This document shows positions 10,401 through 25,400 of a stretch of 64,000 nucleotides of DNA, in pieces. Below the pieces are notes generated by a model. It did not search any database, was not told the origin of the DNA, and was given only the letters and a program-made list of their open reading frames with translations. Both the position numbers and the translations under genes were made by a program. Position 1 is the stretch's first letter, and each line of letters begins with the position of its first letter. The stretch comes from Ephydatia muelleri (Eukaryota; Porifera; Demospongiae; Spongillida; Spongillidae), in the NCBI GenBank assembly GCA_013339895.1, contig JABACO010000019.1, positions 7,106,466 to 7,170,465 of the forward strand, written 5' to 3'.

Positions 10401-13400
10401 TTTTACTCCTCTATGGACTTCTTACCCAAGCCAGACATCAACCCCCATTTATCTGGAAGCTGGGAGCTATCACTATCTTGAGGCACTGAGTCAAAACTAT
10501 TTTGGGCCATGGGCACTGATTGTCGGGGCTAAAATACACAGCCTGAACTGGACCTCTTCACAGACCAGTGCAGACCAAGAAGTGCAGAGAGTCATGATTA
10601 ACTCTGTTGTTGCCAAGGAGACACATGTAAGGTTCCCCTCCCTTTTTTAGCTTGTGCTCTTTCTTTCTTTGGAGAAAACAAATAATGCTCTTCTCCTTTT
10701 TAGGAAATTCGTGTCCTAGGAAACCCACCCACACAGTTAATATCAATCACATTGAACCCTAACACTGCGGGGCAAATGAATCTCACATTCGGAAACCAGA
10801 CTACTGGCCTTATAAGGTCCATTAATGCAACAGCTATCCAATCAGCACTCAATGCTCTGTCAAATATACAGCGCATAGGTGGAGTGAGTGTGTTCAGCGC
10901 TGACAATGGCAGCAGCTTTGTTGTTGCATTCCAAACTCTTCTCACCAGCACAGTAATTCCAGCTTTGGTGGCACGATCAGACACCCTGAGTGTGGTCGTC
11001 ACGGTTATTAACAGTACCTTGAGTGCACCCAGCACTTTCCAACTTGGATTTAATAACGATTTGAACAATGCAGCTATTCCCAGGCTCACTAGTGCTATCC
11101 CAGTGACCAATACTTCAGATGCTGTGTCCAGTGCCATTTCAGAACTCTTCACCTGGTCATGTCAGAAGTCCCAATCATTCGTCCTGTTCAACGAATCCTA
11201 TGAAACAGATGCCACACGTGACTCCTCAACTGAGCCTTACTGTGGCAAGTACTCTTCTCTCAATCCCCCATCTTCACTCTGGACACTGCTAGGGAATCAA
11301 CAAAGCTACACCTCTCTTGTTAGCTCCTATCCATACGTAAGTCATTAGAAATATGTTATGTACGCATAAACCCCCACACAATAGACATTGAATCCACACA
11401 AAGCAAACAGAAAACGGGAGGGGGACCCACTTATTATTTATTTGGATCCGCCAATACTTCACTGTCAATACCCGAGATAATACGCATGGTCACAATTTTA
11501 TGGCGCATACAATGCATAGTGACTGAGACAAACAACAATTATTATTATTAATTGTCGAGGTGCTGTTGGCCTACACGATGAGGGCGTTACAAATCGTTTG
11601 ATTCCAACAAATGACGCTGCACCATGGGTGCATATGCGTGTGGTGCATGGCCAAAAACGGAAGGAGATAACTTGATACAGCTGAGGGCTTACAGGGTGGC
11701 GGCAGAAAACTATGCCAGCGAGCTGCTAGAACTTCGTATCCAGTTGGGCACGCCCCTCATTTTGCTTGACTCTTGTATCACTGCAATTTACAAAAAAAAA
11801 CCTTTCTTGAAGCATTTTACAGATACGGATATGTCTAGTCGTCAAACGCACACTGTTTTCAACTTTTATCTCTCTGTCATCAATATCATTTATATGCTCT
11901 CCACCAGCGAATGGTTCGATGATAGAACTAAAAATGAAGCCTTGTTTTAGTGCTGTTCACCATTAATTTTGATATTAATTAAACATCATTAATGGAGGAG
12001 GCGGATGAAGGCAGGGTATCTCGAAATTTGAGGCTGCATTCCCTCTCTGAATGACAACAGAGAGCTTTTGTAGAAGAGAGCTTCTATCTCTAGTGGTGTT
12101 CGCAATGCGGCGACCCAAAGTCTGTCAAAAGGAGCGAGGGCCACGGGCCCAGTAGATTCAAAGGCAACAAAGTTTTTGATGCCATTGAATGTGACCTTCT
12201 TAGGGCTATTTCATTAAAAAATCGTACACCCCTATTGGATGACAATAAATTGTGTCTAGGGAATGTATTTAAAAATATGACGTTGCCCAGGAAGGTGTTT
12301 GGAAATATGTCCGGGGTGGTGGTGGTGGTGGTGTAAATGCCTGTCCCGGAGGGTTAGCAGGTATAACATAAGCTTGTCCAGGGGAGGTGTAACAAAATAG
12401 AAGTTTGTCCAGGGGGGTATTTAAAGTCTGTCCCGGGGGTATTTAAAGTCTGTCCCGGGGGTGGGGTAGAGATAACAGAAGCTTGTCCAGGGGTGGTTTT
12501 ATATATTGTCCCCAGGGGGTTGCGTTGGTAATTATTGTCATCCGTTTGGGTCGTAATATCTGTGGGCGTGCGGTCGATTAACGTCCACTGGGTTCTGGTC
12601 TTCAGCCCAGCTAAATAGTTTTCCTATTAAATCGTGACCATCGCCTGTATACCAGACTTTCAGGTCAACCATAATAAAGAAAGCCTCAATAGTCGTGCAC
12701 TGATCTATGGGTGACAAGGTTGGGGGACATAAAGTGGGAGGAGGGGCCTAGTCATTGTCGTCTAGGATATGCATAGGCAGTTAATAATTTTAGCTTGCTT
12801 CTGCAATTCAGTTCGTGTGTGATAATCAAGTTTTTATTGCACTTTGAAATTGAAAGAAACAAAAGTCATATGCGCATATTTGGTTGATTCATGTAAATGC
12901 AATACCTAATCCTTAGACTACACTTGAAAATTAGAACATGGCAAATTAAGTAAAAAGCTGTAGTTTGACGTCAAAATTATTCTCATAGGTAAATTGAATG
13001 GACCTATTTTTAGCGCACAAAAATAATACATTTCTATTAGATGTGCAACAAATATGCACTCAATCTTTGTTTTCGTCCTCTCACGGATCCCTCTTCTACA
13101 TTTCGATGTGCTTGCGGCCTATATTTTAAGACGCTCCTGTCTCGAGCTAAATATGTGTGGTCAAATCCTATGCATTTACAGTATAACCTGCACCATGGGG
13201 GTTCTGCATGTATTGGGCGACTGACCACGTAAATAATCTCGTCTTACTGCGCCTTTTGAGGACAATACTTTCAATACTAATAGCTCCTTGTGGGATGGGC
13301 ACGACAACACACGTGCACACTTACATTTTATAATCCTCTTTGGCGCCACCCGTTTCGCATAGGTGTGCCTGGCTTATAGAGGAGCAGTTCCTTCTACTTT

Positions 13401-16400
13401 GTTCGTGAATATTGGCTATCTCTCGCCCACATCTCTCTGGACAACAGCGTTGATAGATTTATTCGTGAATGCAACTATCACACGTGATGGAGCCTGGTAT
13501 TTCAACTGCTTTGACATTCGTCCCGCCATCGCTGCAAGCGCTGCTATCAGCAGTGGGCAGTCCCAGTCCATTCTGCAAGTTTATTTTGCTTCGTACACGT
13601 CACAGCCGTTCTGGATCGACGAGTTCGCCATTACCAGGACTTTCATTACATGTGAGAGCCGACGCCATCGAGTGATCATGTGCATGTATTGTAGTTAGAT
13701 TTGCACTACTAAACATTACAGTACGCCATAAACGTTTTCCTTCTCAGACTCGTCTCGGATCCCAGCTGTCCGACCAGCAGGGATATTCGTGAACTCCATC
13801 TCCGTGGTGACGACGGTGCCATCGAAACCGGTCGCCAGCGTGTCTTTTCCTCTGCTTCCAAACGTAACCACCTCAGACCTCTTATCGGGGCTTCAACTCG
13901 AAGTCGTCCGGTACACAGTCGCCTACACCGTGCTGAACTGCGGTACTGGAATGGGACCGATTACTACCCTCCTTCCTACTGGACAGCCTGGAAGTGTCGC
14001 AGTTCGTCAGCTAGTGCAAGGGTCCCCCGCTGTCTCGGGGACCTTTGCCCTGTCATTCCAAGGCTACAAGACAAGTAGCCTGGCAGCCAATATCGCAGCA
14101 TCGATGCTTCAGACACAGTTGCAGAACGCGTTCGGTGGCGGGCAATTCTCCGTTTCCCAGAGGGGAACCTGTGCAGGGTACTCCTGGGACATCACGTGGC
14201 TCACTGCAGGGGGGGACCAACCCTTGATTGTAGCCAATGGCACCGGTCTCCAAGGGAACAGCGTGACTATCGCCGTGACGGCGCTTGTAACTGGAGGAGT
14301 TTACTTACGACCAATACGGGGTGATATGCTACGAGTTCCGTATCCAATGCCTCAGGTTAGTCAAAGTCGAAGGTTATTGAGGATGGTGAGGAGTGGGGTT
14401 AGAAATTAGTTCATCGTATGTTTTCTCCCTTTATGCAGGTTGAAGTTCTGGTCAACAAGATTCCATCTTCTTGTCCCCAAAACAACTGTGGTTTCAACTT
14501 CAGCAACTCCGTCACACCACAAGTGTCTCCATTCACTCAAGAGGGACTCACAGGAGATGTGCTTGCCATATATGGCACGCAGTTTGGAAACGACAAATCG
14601 CAGATTGTGGTTCAGATTGGCTCCATAAACTGTCCTGTGATTGCTGCCAATAACACCTACATTGCCTGCACTGTTGGCCCAAACCCAGCGGGGACGTACG
14701 ATGTGATTGTCAGCGTCAATGGAGTCGGTCTGGCTCAAGGAAAAGGATCATTTATTTACCGTCTCGTTGCAAACAGTATCACACCTACAGCTGGTAGTGT
14801 CGGTGGAGGGGAAACTATTCACATCACTGGTGCTGGATTTAACCCTTTTGGACCACTTAGCATAATGAACGCATATCAGTACTGGAGCAATGTCACCGTA
14901 CTGTACCCACCCACACCTGTGCCCAATGCTCCACCTCAGGCCCAGGCCATCACCAACGGTACCACAACGTTGCCCATGTTTGTGCTCGTCGGACAAGAGC
15001 TGTGTGCAATCTCCGTGGCAACATACAACAACATCACCTGCTATATAATGCCGGCACCGCACCAACCAGGACTGGTGAACGTGACAGTAGTGGTTGGCAG
15101 CCGTCAGGCGATGGTACCCATCAGCTTTGAGTTCTCTGTCGGACGCACACCTTTGATATCTGAAGTGCAGCCAACCATGGGCTCTGTGCTGGGAGCCACA
15201 ACCGTTACAATTCGTGGTGCCAACCTCTTGGGTAATGTTCAGACGAGCATTGGTGGCAGCACCTGCACTATCCTTAGCGTGTCTGAGAACCAGGTTGTTT
15301 GCCTCACTGCGCCACACCCTCCTGGCTCTTACCCCATCCTAGTGAGCGTCAACGACTCTGGAATCGCAGTGCTGGACAATAATGCCTCAGCCTCTTCTCC
15401 TCTTCCAATGTACCAGTACCAGCTGGAGATCAACAGGGTATCACCTGCGCTGAGCTCCATTTTTGGAGGCCAGTTGGTGACAATCGAAGGGCAAGGGTTT
15501 GGCAATGTGTCGAACACTGTGGTCACCATCGGAGCCAAACCATGCAGCGTGGTGTCTGTAACATCTGGCCAGATCAATTGCAGGAGCCCATCGTCTGTTG
15601 CTACTCGTGTGATCACATACTTACCGGATCAAGCAGGTAATTTGTTGACCAGTTATAAGTTGCCAGATACAATTCAGGGCATTTATTTGATGCTTGTTTG
15701 GTCATGTTAGTGTGGTAGTTATACATGCGTTTCCAGTTGTGAAAGTAGAATCGTGTACTTCATTATGTATATTTGTAAATTCTTACAAATGTGATGTGTG
15801 ATGTGATAAATTGTTACTTTTGACACTTTTATGACAATGTTTAACACTTCCAGTGGGCATCTGATGTATTAATAAACAGATAGTACTGTAGTGTAGTGGG
15901 ACGAATGTTCGAAATCCCTCTATATTTGCAAGCACATGTATCTGCATAATTTTCATACTTTCATTTACCTTCTCTACATGATTTGTCCTATTCATAGCAT
16001 GGGATACGAGCCAGTTGAGCAACCTGTACATTGGAGACACTCTGCAGGTAAACAACTAATTTTTCCCCCCCCCCCCCCCCCCCCCCCGGTTTTTGCTTGT
16101 CACCAACTTTTTTTCTTCTCCCTCCTCTGCTCGAAAATAGTGGGTATGGAGGCTTCCATCTACAGCTAACTCTTTACAGATCTCAGTTGGGATTTACCCA
16201 CAAGGCACGATGATGAGCAGTCCGACCAGCTCATTTGGGGCATTCTCCATAACTCTGAACCAGCCAGGCAGCACCCTCTCCTTCAATACCTTTGTGTCCA
16301 ACCTCGGGACCCTGGCCAGCGTGGGTCCTCTGACCGTTGGTGGACTCCAGAACTCATCTGCCAACGTTGCAGTCACCGTCGCGGGATTCAGTGCCGTCAC

Positions 16401-19400
16401 AAACATCTCCAACCGTAGGGTAAGGTCCGGTGGTCTTCAGTGTGCCCCAGCACCCCAAGGGTCACCTCTGTCTCCCTTGGCGATTGTGCTTTACTATCTC
16501 GATTGTGCGACACCTGTCGTGTCATCGATAGTTCCAACCGACATAACAGTGGTTACGCCTATCACCATCAGTGGGTCTGGTTTCAACGCCAATCCGTCTG
16601 ACAATGTAGTCACCTTTGGCGGGTATGCTTGTTTGGTTACGAATAGCTCTGAGAGCCAGGTTGTGTGCTCCTTTGGTAATTCCAGTCCCCCATCTTTCAC
16701 ACCGCTGCCTCTAGCGATGAACGTCGGAGGTCTAGGCGACGCGTTAGTCCAAGCCAATGTGCCATCTGTCGTGCTGCGGCCATACATGTCATCCATATAC
16801 CCAGTCCAAGGGTCAATAGCCGGTGGCACCCTCGTCACGATAAGGGGCGAAGGGTTGTCGGCGGCAAACGTGTCAGTGCGAATCGGTAGCAGCGACTGCG
16901 CAGTTGTGTCCCAGAGCTACCAGTCCCTCACCTGCACCACCACCTCGTACCAGGGAGGGCCTGTGGCCGCAAGTGTTGTGCTTTCGTACTCCAGCCCCTC
17001 CGGCGTTGCAAGTGCGGTGTGCATGGACGCCAACAACTGCACATACACGTATCAGCAAGCGCTCACGCCCAGAGTCGTCGCCGTCAAGCCGGCCGAGCTT
17101 GTTGGCCTCACCACTCTATCCATCAACGGGTCGCTATTCTCGTCCAATGTCACCTTGAACAAGGTGAAAGTAGGAGCGTACGACTGCCTGACTGTTCTTG
17201 CTGATCCAGCCTACATACAGTGCGTGATCGACGCTCCTCCGGCGGGACTGTACAACCTCTCAGTTACAGTCCTGGATGTGGCTGTAGGTGCAACTGTGCC
17301 CCTCGGAATGGCTTTGATAAGTGTGGGTGCCCTCACGAGTCCACTCCGCGTGATGAGTTTCGGTCCCCCATCTGGAGGCACCCAAGGGGGGACGGTATTG
17401 ACTATTCTTGGAATAGGGTTTCCAATCATGTCATCAAATGTGTTCGTTACAGTGGGAAACAAGTCGTGCCAGGTACTTACTTCAAACTACAGCGTTGTCA
17501 CATGCATCACCCCACCACAAGCAAACGGAGGATACATAGTCATTGTCAAGTTGGGCGTTTACCTTGCGACTGCCGCGACAAACTTCACCTACTCTCAGAG
17601 CTTGACCCCCAACATCACCAGCATATCTCCCCTATCGGGACAGCAAGGCGACAATGTTACCGTTACGGGCACGCTGTTCCCCACAGACAGTGCCCAGGTC
17701 TTCGTATCGTTCAACGGATCGGTGTGCACCGTCGTCTCCTCATCATCCACCAGCGTGACCTGCACCCTTGGTCCCAGCTTCGCCGGCAGCTACCCTGTCA
17801 CTGTTCGGGTGGCTGGGAACGGTTACGCAAGGCCCGTGACCTCGACGTTGCAGTTCAAGTACTCACTTATTGCCACCTCGGTCTCACCGTCCAATGGGAG
17901 CCTCGCTGGCATGAATACGCTGGTTGTGTATGGAATCGGCTTCAACCCAACTTCGACGGTGGTGACTATCTGCGGACGGGTGTGCGGGATGGCCAGCGAT
18001 CCCCCTCAACTAACCATGCTCAGTTGCATCGTGCCCTCCTACACCAGCTCACTCCCTCAGTCCGGAGCAGTGACGTGTGATGTAACCGTGACCAGCCAGA
18101 ACTCCACAGTCGTTCTTCCCAATGCGTACACGTACAGCAAGAGCCTCACCCCTGTGGTGTACTCGGTGAACCGCACCAGGGGAGGAACCGCAGGTGGATC
18201 CATTCTCATGATATCGGGAACCGGGCTTACGGGTGCAGCCAATGTCACCATTGCTGGCATAGCGTGCGCTCTGCTGTACCAAGATTTTGCACAAACGATA
18301 ATCTGCGAGACGGGACCGAGTGGAATCACAGTCCGGGCCCAGGTGATGGTCTATATCAACGGGATGGGCTTTGCCCAGTCTGCTGGTGTGACTTTCTTCT
18401 ACGTCGATCTGTGGAGCTCTCCCTTCACGTGGGGTGGAGGTCCCATTCCAACGGATGGGGACTTTGTGGTCATACCAAGTGGACAGACACTGCTTCTGGA
18501 CACGAGCACAGGTGTGCTGTCGTTCCTGCTCATCCAAGGACAGCTGATATTCGATGACACCCAGCCTTTCATCAGCCTCAAGGCCGAAAACATTCTTGTC
18601 ACAAGCGGAGGTCTTTTGCAGGTGGGCACAGAACAGCAGCCTTACACGAACAAAGCAGAGATAGTTCTCTATGGCCACGTGCTCTCCACGGAGCTACCTG
18701 TCTACGGTGCAAAGACATTGGCAGTGAGAGAGGGTACGCTTGAACTGCATGGACAACCGCTCAACGTGACATGGACAAGACTGGCCAAGACAGCAAACGC
18801 AGGAGACAGGACACTGTATCTGACACAAGCCGTGGATTGGCAGGTGGGTGGTTCCGTTGTCATTGCCGCAACGGGGTTTGTGCAAACCGAGAATGAGGAC
18901 GGCACAATTGCGAGCATCGGCAGTGATGGAATGTCCCTTACCTTATCCAAACCACTCAACTTCACTCACATTGCAGCGATACAGACAATTGCTGGAAGGA
19001 CGATTGAGACGAGCGCTGAGGTTGGTTACCTCACTAGAAATGTAGTCGTGCGCGGAAATGTACAGACTGAGTGGCATCAAGATATTCCAGCTTGCCCCAC
19101 AGCGTTCTTGCCTGGCCAGTTTGAGATACAGTCCTGCTTCCAAGGTCGCTTTGGTGCTGAATCTGTCAACGATATGTTTGGCTCCCAAATCATGATTCAC
19201 GCTGCAATGCAGAATACAGCCCGTGTCGCTGCGAGAATAGAGTACGTCGAAGTGACCCATGCAGGGCAGGCCTTCAGGTTGGGTCGCTACCCTATTCACT
19301 TCCACCTCAACGGAAACATCAGTGGATCCTACGTTAGGGGGTGCGCCATACATCATACATTCAACAGAGCTGTCACGATCCATGCCGTGAACTACCTTCT

Positions 19401-22400
19401 TGTCGAGAAGAACGTCGCCTACAACATTATGGGTCACGCCTATTTCTTGGAGGATGGAGTGGAAGTGGGGAACGTGATCCAAGACAACTTGGGAATATTT
19501 GTGCGCGCCTCGAGCAGCCTCCTGAACGTGGACATCACTCCTGCAACCTTCTGGATCGTCAATCCCAACAACACTGTTCGCCGGAACGCCGCGGCCGGGG
19601 GGACACATTTCGGTTACTGGTACCGCCTGCCCGTGAACCCTACTGGTCCGTCTGCCACACCACTGGTCTGCCCTCGTGGCATCCCACTGGGTGAATTCTC
19701 AAACAACTCTGCCCACTCGTTTGGCTGGTACGGACTCTGGGTGTATCCTAACTACCATCCTCAAGTGGGCGGAGGATGTGCAACAAACAATCCCCAGCCG
19801 GCTTACTTTGACAGCCTCCTCTCGTGGCACAACAATCAGGGTGCGGAGTTGACGGAAGTGGGAGCCCTGCAGCTGAGGAACAGTGTGCTCCTGGACAATA
19901 ACCTTGTTGGATTGACAGTGATTCGTGTCGACGCTCGGTGGGGGGTGCAGAGCGCTGCCTTGCAGGGAACCCTGATTGTTGGGCAGAGTAACATCACAAC
20001 CGGTTGCACGCCCACCGGCATACGCACTCCTGAGTCTTACTTTTTTACCGTCTCCAATGTGACCTTTGTGAACTTTGGCACACCCGACTGCGTCCCTATT
20101 CGAGCTTGTTCCCACTGTAAGGTAAACGATGGTGGGTTTGAGACCAGATTTGAGGGGATCAAGTTTGTTAACTGCACCCAGGTGTCTCAGTGGCAGTGGC
20201 CACATGAGCACCTCCACAGGGACATGGACGGCTCACTCACCGGCATTCGTGGTGGCTCTCTGACTCCAACCCACGCTCTCCTTCCTCGCACATGTTTCAA
20301 CCACAACGGTTCGATTGGAGCAGTACCTGGGAGCGTGTGCCCTGCCGGTATCCAGTTTGGTCGATTTGCAGTGTACAGTCCTTCACCTTCCAGTCTGATG
20401 TTCATGTCGGCTGCAATGTTGAATCAAGATGGCGGCAACATCACCCTTCCCTTTGTCCAGAAGCGCATTGCACCAACCAACGGGTACATGGCCCTCCTGC
20501 CGTTGAATTCAACCTACCAGTTTCAGTGGCCCCTCTCAACGTACATAACCAACATTTCCTACGGTGCTCTGATCTCCGGGCTCACTTCATCTGATTACTT
20601 TGTCATCAGCTATCAATATCCACAGCCACTGGACGTCACCCAAGTGAATGGTATCACCACGGCATCATCTGTGTTTAATCAAACTTCTGTCGCAAACCCT
20701 GCTCTTGCTCGCACAGGGAGCTGGTTTATCGATGCCAACAACACACTGTACTATGTGGTGAAGGGCATCAACACTGTTCCAAGTGATGTTGGATTTTTCT
20801 TCCAGACCTATAACTGCTATTATGTAAATTGTACCCCTCCAGTCCCAACCACGCCAGCTCCACCTACTCCTCCAGGCCGTCCCAATGTGACCAGTACCTG
20901 GTCTTCTCTGTTCCCTGCCAACTTAACCACCAGAACAGCTATCTTCATCAACTGCAGTCTGTATGTCATCGTTGATGTCAGTGCCATAGTTGTTGACAAC
21001 CTCACCATCTGCGGAGGGCTGGAATTTGTGAATGGCATGAACTATGTGCTGGATGCCAACCTCATCTTAATCCTGGGTGGAGGCAGGCTCGTGGTTGGTT
21101 ACCAGGATGCACCATACACTGACAGTCTTGTAATCACTCTCCATGGCACTGCCTTCTCTCCAGAATTCCAGTTCAAGAATCCAGCGGAAGGGCCGGTGGT
21201 AGGGGCCAAGGCCATTGGGGTGTTCGGTCAAATGTCACTCCACGGTAAGCAGAGAAGCACCTGGACAAGACTGGACAAATCTGCCCTTGTGGGCCAGTCA
21301 AGCCTCACGCTGATCAACACAGTTGACTGGAATCCGAATGACACCATCGTCGTGACATCAACATCATTCGACCCTTCTGAGACGGAAGTGTTTAAAGTTG
21401 TCAGCGTGTCGGGAGCTGTGGTAACACTCAATGCAACTCTTAAGTACAACCACACGGCAGAGACAGAAACTATAGGAACCTTATCTTACTCCGTGAGGGG
21501 AGAGGTCGGCTTGCTGACAAGAAACATTGTGATCCAGGGAGACCAATCAACGACAGGATTTGGTTGCAGAGTTCTGATTGGAACATACAAGGACCTCTCT
21601 GGGATGATCTATACAGGCAGCGCCCAGATAAGAGGGGTCGAGATAAGTGGGTGCGGCCAACTAGGCTACAATGAGGCGTATGATCCCAGATACTCCCTGG
21701 CATTTTTGAATACTTTCTCCAACAACTATGTGAATGGATGTTCTATACATGATGGCTACAACATTGGTCTGGGAGTGTTTGGAACGGATGCAATGGTCAT
21801 CGCAGGCAATGTCATCCATGTAACAGTCGGCCCTGCCATGTTTGTAACCGGAAGTAATCACCAAGTGATTCAAAACCTCGCTTCCCTCTCCCTATTCCCA
21901 GGAACTTATGGAGGTGTCGATCAGCCTCTGAACTCCGTCTGGACTGCAAACTTTGAGCTGGCAAACACCCAAGGATTAACCCTTGTGGGTAATTCTGCGG
22001 CAGGTGGGGCCAGGGCTGGTTACCACTTCAATGGAGAGTCATGTTCATCCTCAAGTGTGTCAGGGATAGTGTTCGCCCAGGCACTTAGGTCCTCTATCTA
22101 TGACAATGTAGCGCACTCGTCGTTGCATGGCATCCATCTTGGCTATGCTGATGGTCAGCCAGGTGGCTGTGCATACTTCAATCGTTTCACCATCTTCAGC
22201 TGTTTCCACTATGGTCTCTTCTCATTTGGAATCTCGGGTGCTTGGATTTCTAACTCTGTCTTTGTCAACAACTTTGCTGCCATCTTTGTGACCGTCATAG
22301 GACCAAAAGCAGTGTCTCACATAGCAGGAGACAAGCCAGTGCTAATTCAAGATTCTATCATTGTGGGTGCCAGTCCTGTATACCAGACCAACTGTGCTGG

Positions 22401-25400
22401 CGACAGCAATAAGCCGCCAATTGCATCTCACCTTAAATCATTTTTTGGCATCCAGTCACCATATGGTAGTGGTCATGTGGGTGTGGTCTTGACAACCTTC
22501 ACTTCTGGCCCTGCGGAGTTCCCAAAGTTCCCCTGGTTTGACATTAGGTCGTACCCAGCCATCAATGGTCTCACCGAGATGCGTAATGTCACCTTTGCCC
22601 ACTTCAAGCGTCGTTGCACAACTGTGGTGGACTTGGCTCTGATCACCAACCCCATTTCCCAGGATGGCATCCACCCCACCACTCTCAGGCAGATCAACCT
22701 CTATGACGTTCAGGTGAATGCTTCGCTCTTCATCCATGAGCCTCTCCTGAAGGCCATCAATCCTTCGGACTGCGTGGACATGGACTGCGACGGATTTAAG
22801 AAGGTCCTTATCCGTGACCTCGATGGGTCATTTACAGGGTACAACGATGGCAAACTGCACACCATCATATCTCTAGCAGAGTTTGCCTGGGGGAATCAAC
22901 AAAGAGGAATAGGAGACTACCGCATTCCACCTGCCATGCTTACTTTCCCCAATGGTTCCAAGGAAAGCGTTGCGTTGACGTACCCTGCAAAGGGGATCGT
23001 TCGGGGCACCACCTTTGCGAGCTCTGCCAACTGCGCCTACAACGCAATGTGGAATGCATACCTGTGTAGTCAACTGGACCACCTCATGTTTGTTTTGGAG
23101 AGCCTTGACATTGACACAGAGACAAGACGGCTGTCTCCAGTCGGTATGGCTGCCAACGGCTTTATCGACCTCATCAATGGTCCTGAGGATTTTGGCTGGT
23201 GTGGTGGGTACACATGCCAGGAGCGAATCTCAACATTCTACATCATAGTGGCCACAGGGCTTTCGTACACCATCGGCTTGACCAGCACCAATCCACAGAA
23301 CACAAGTCTGCGCCTACTTAATGCTAACTCATCTCAGGCCATTGTGGTGGGTATCATTTACACAAACCCACAACGACTAGACATATACTATCAGGGTAAT
23401 TACGTGCCACCAACAAATGCAGATCGGACTAGCACAGACCTCAAATACCTCCAATTCCCTCCTGCTAACAGAACTTCATTTGCACCCTTAATTTCAGACG
23501 TCGTTGGCACAAACTACTATGATCGGCAGCTGAAGCAGCTTTTTGTTGTCATAAAAGGCAGCAGTCCAATCACGGTTGTCACCACACCAGTGGTACAAGT
23601 GTCTCTCAGTCTATTTGTCACTGCAGAACAGTTCTTTAATGAGGCAATGCTGGTGAGCAATATTGCCTTCCTTCTCGGAATACCTAGTAATAAGATCCGG
23701 ATTGTCAGTATTGTGAAAGAGAGTGGAGTTGGCAAGAGACAAACTCCCAGCAGCAGTGCGTTACAGCTGTCTTTTGAGATTGGTGATGCCCCTGTGCAAC
23801 AGATAGGAGGCACACCTACCACCTCAATAAACGCAACTACCAACATCACTGCTAGCGCTAATGTCACTAACTCCACCAGCTCCGGTACAAATGCCACTAA
23901 TATCTCTAGCAATGGCACTGCTGCTGGCCAAATTTCACTAAACTACACGTCACTTGTGATGCTGACTACAACATTAGCCAATGCCATCCAGACTGGTGAA
24001 CTTGCTTCAGCATTGAACAGCACCATTTCTACTGCAACACTTGTTGAACCCGTGGCTCCGCCATCTCCACCTCCACCACCAGCTACCAATGATACTGGTG
24101 GCCCACAGCCCGGTAGTAATTCCACATTGGTACCACTGGGTATACTAGCTGTGCAGCAAGCCATCAATGGAACCGTCCAGCAGCCAAGCGTGGTACTATC
24201 AATCCCGACAGCTCTAAGGATCGTCTATTTTCCAAGTGTAGGCGTGGAAGGTGTCGCATTTCAGTCTCCAATAAGAATAGCGATGTATGACAACAATGGT
24301 GTAGTGGCGACCACACTTGGGGTAGGTGCTAGCTGGATCTGCACAGCAGTGATTGCCAGTGGTCCAAGTGCTGCCTTCTTGACATCATTCACTGCAAACT
24401 TCTCAAATGGAATAGCAACTTTCTCAAACCTTGTCATATCCTACCCAGGCACCTACACACTCCTGTTTACTGTCACATTCCCATCGAATGCCCAGTTCAA
24501 TATTACCACACAGCCTATCACTATTGCAGCACGGCAGCTGAAGCTTGTAGTAACATACCCTTCTACTGGCACAGCCCTTGTCCCACTATATCCCTACCCT
24601 AATCTTACTCTTGTGGACTCACAGACAGGAGCACTGGTTCAGGACCTTTCTTGGAGAAACAGTACTTGGTATGCCTCTATTACAGTGAAGAGCACATCTG
24701 GTACTGTCTACATGTACCAGTCCTGGACAGTTCCATTTCAGATGGGAATGGCCATTTTTAAGAATGTGGTTGTGACCACAAGTGGATCTTACGTTCTTGT
24801 GTTCAGTGCTGTTACAGACCCTGGCAGTGCTCTTGTACCCTCTCCTTTCACCACTCCTTCATTTGTGGTCAGTTCGGTGCCTATTGCTCGTTTCATTGTT
24901 GTTTACCAAGCAAACTACACAGCTGTTGTATCTGGCAAGGAAGAACAATTCAAAACCTCATTCAAAACAAGCGTCCAAAGCATGTATCCAGATGTTACGA
25001 TTTACAATATCACAGTTGGAAGTGGAAGCATTGTTGTCACCTTCTTTGCTGGTGCCCAGACCACTCAAAGCATTCAGAATTTTGTTTTAGCTCTTTCATC
25101 TTCCTCTGGAACATCTGCCCTATCTTTCATGTTCAGCGGCCAGACCCTTGTACCTAGCAACATCACTCAGGATCAATCCTACCCTGTGGGTGTATCAGCA
25201 TCCAGTAACACCAAGTGGCATCTGATCTTATTCATTGTTGTACCCATTGCTGTTGTGTTGGGCTGTATAGTTGCTGTCATATGCTGTGGAGCTCTTTGTT
25301 ACCATTGGTCCAGCCGCAGCAACGATGCAAAAGTTGGGCTTCCAAAGTATGAGCACAACGAAACAATCGAGAATGTGTATGGTTTACATGCAGACCCTGA

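Noticed and set aside
11624-11950. 108-residue plus-strand frame
   Set aside because: Lies inside an intron of the PKHD1L1-like gene and shows no domain; probably chance or a mobile-element scrap.
17220-18080. Long alternative plus-strand frame within the giant exon
   Set aside because: Shadow frame of the IPT repeats; composition rich in Arg/His/Cys and no domain.
18049-18678. 209-residue minus-strand frame
   Set aside because: Antisense shadow of the PKHD1L1-like exon, repeated at 52218-52847 only because the block is duplicated.
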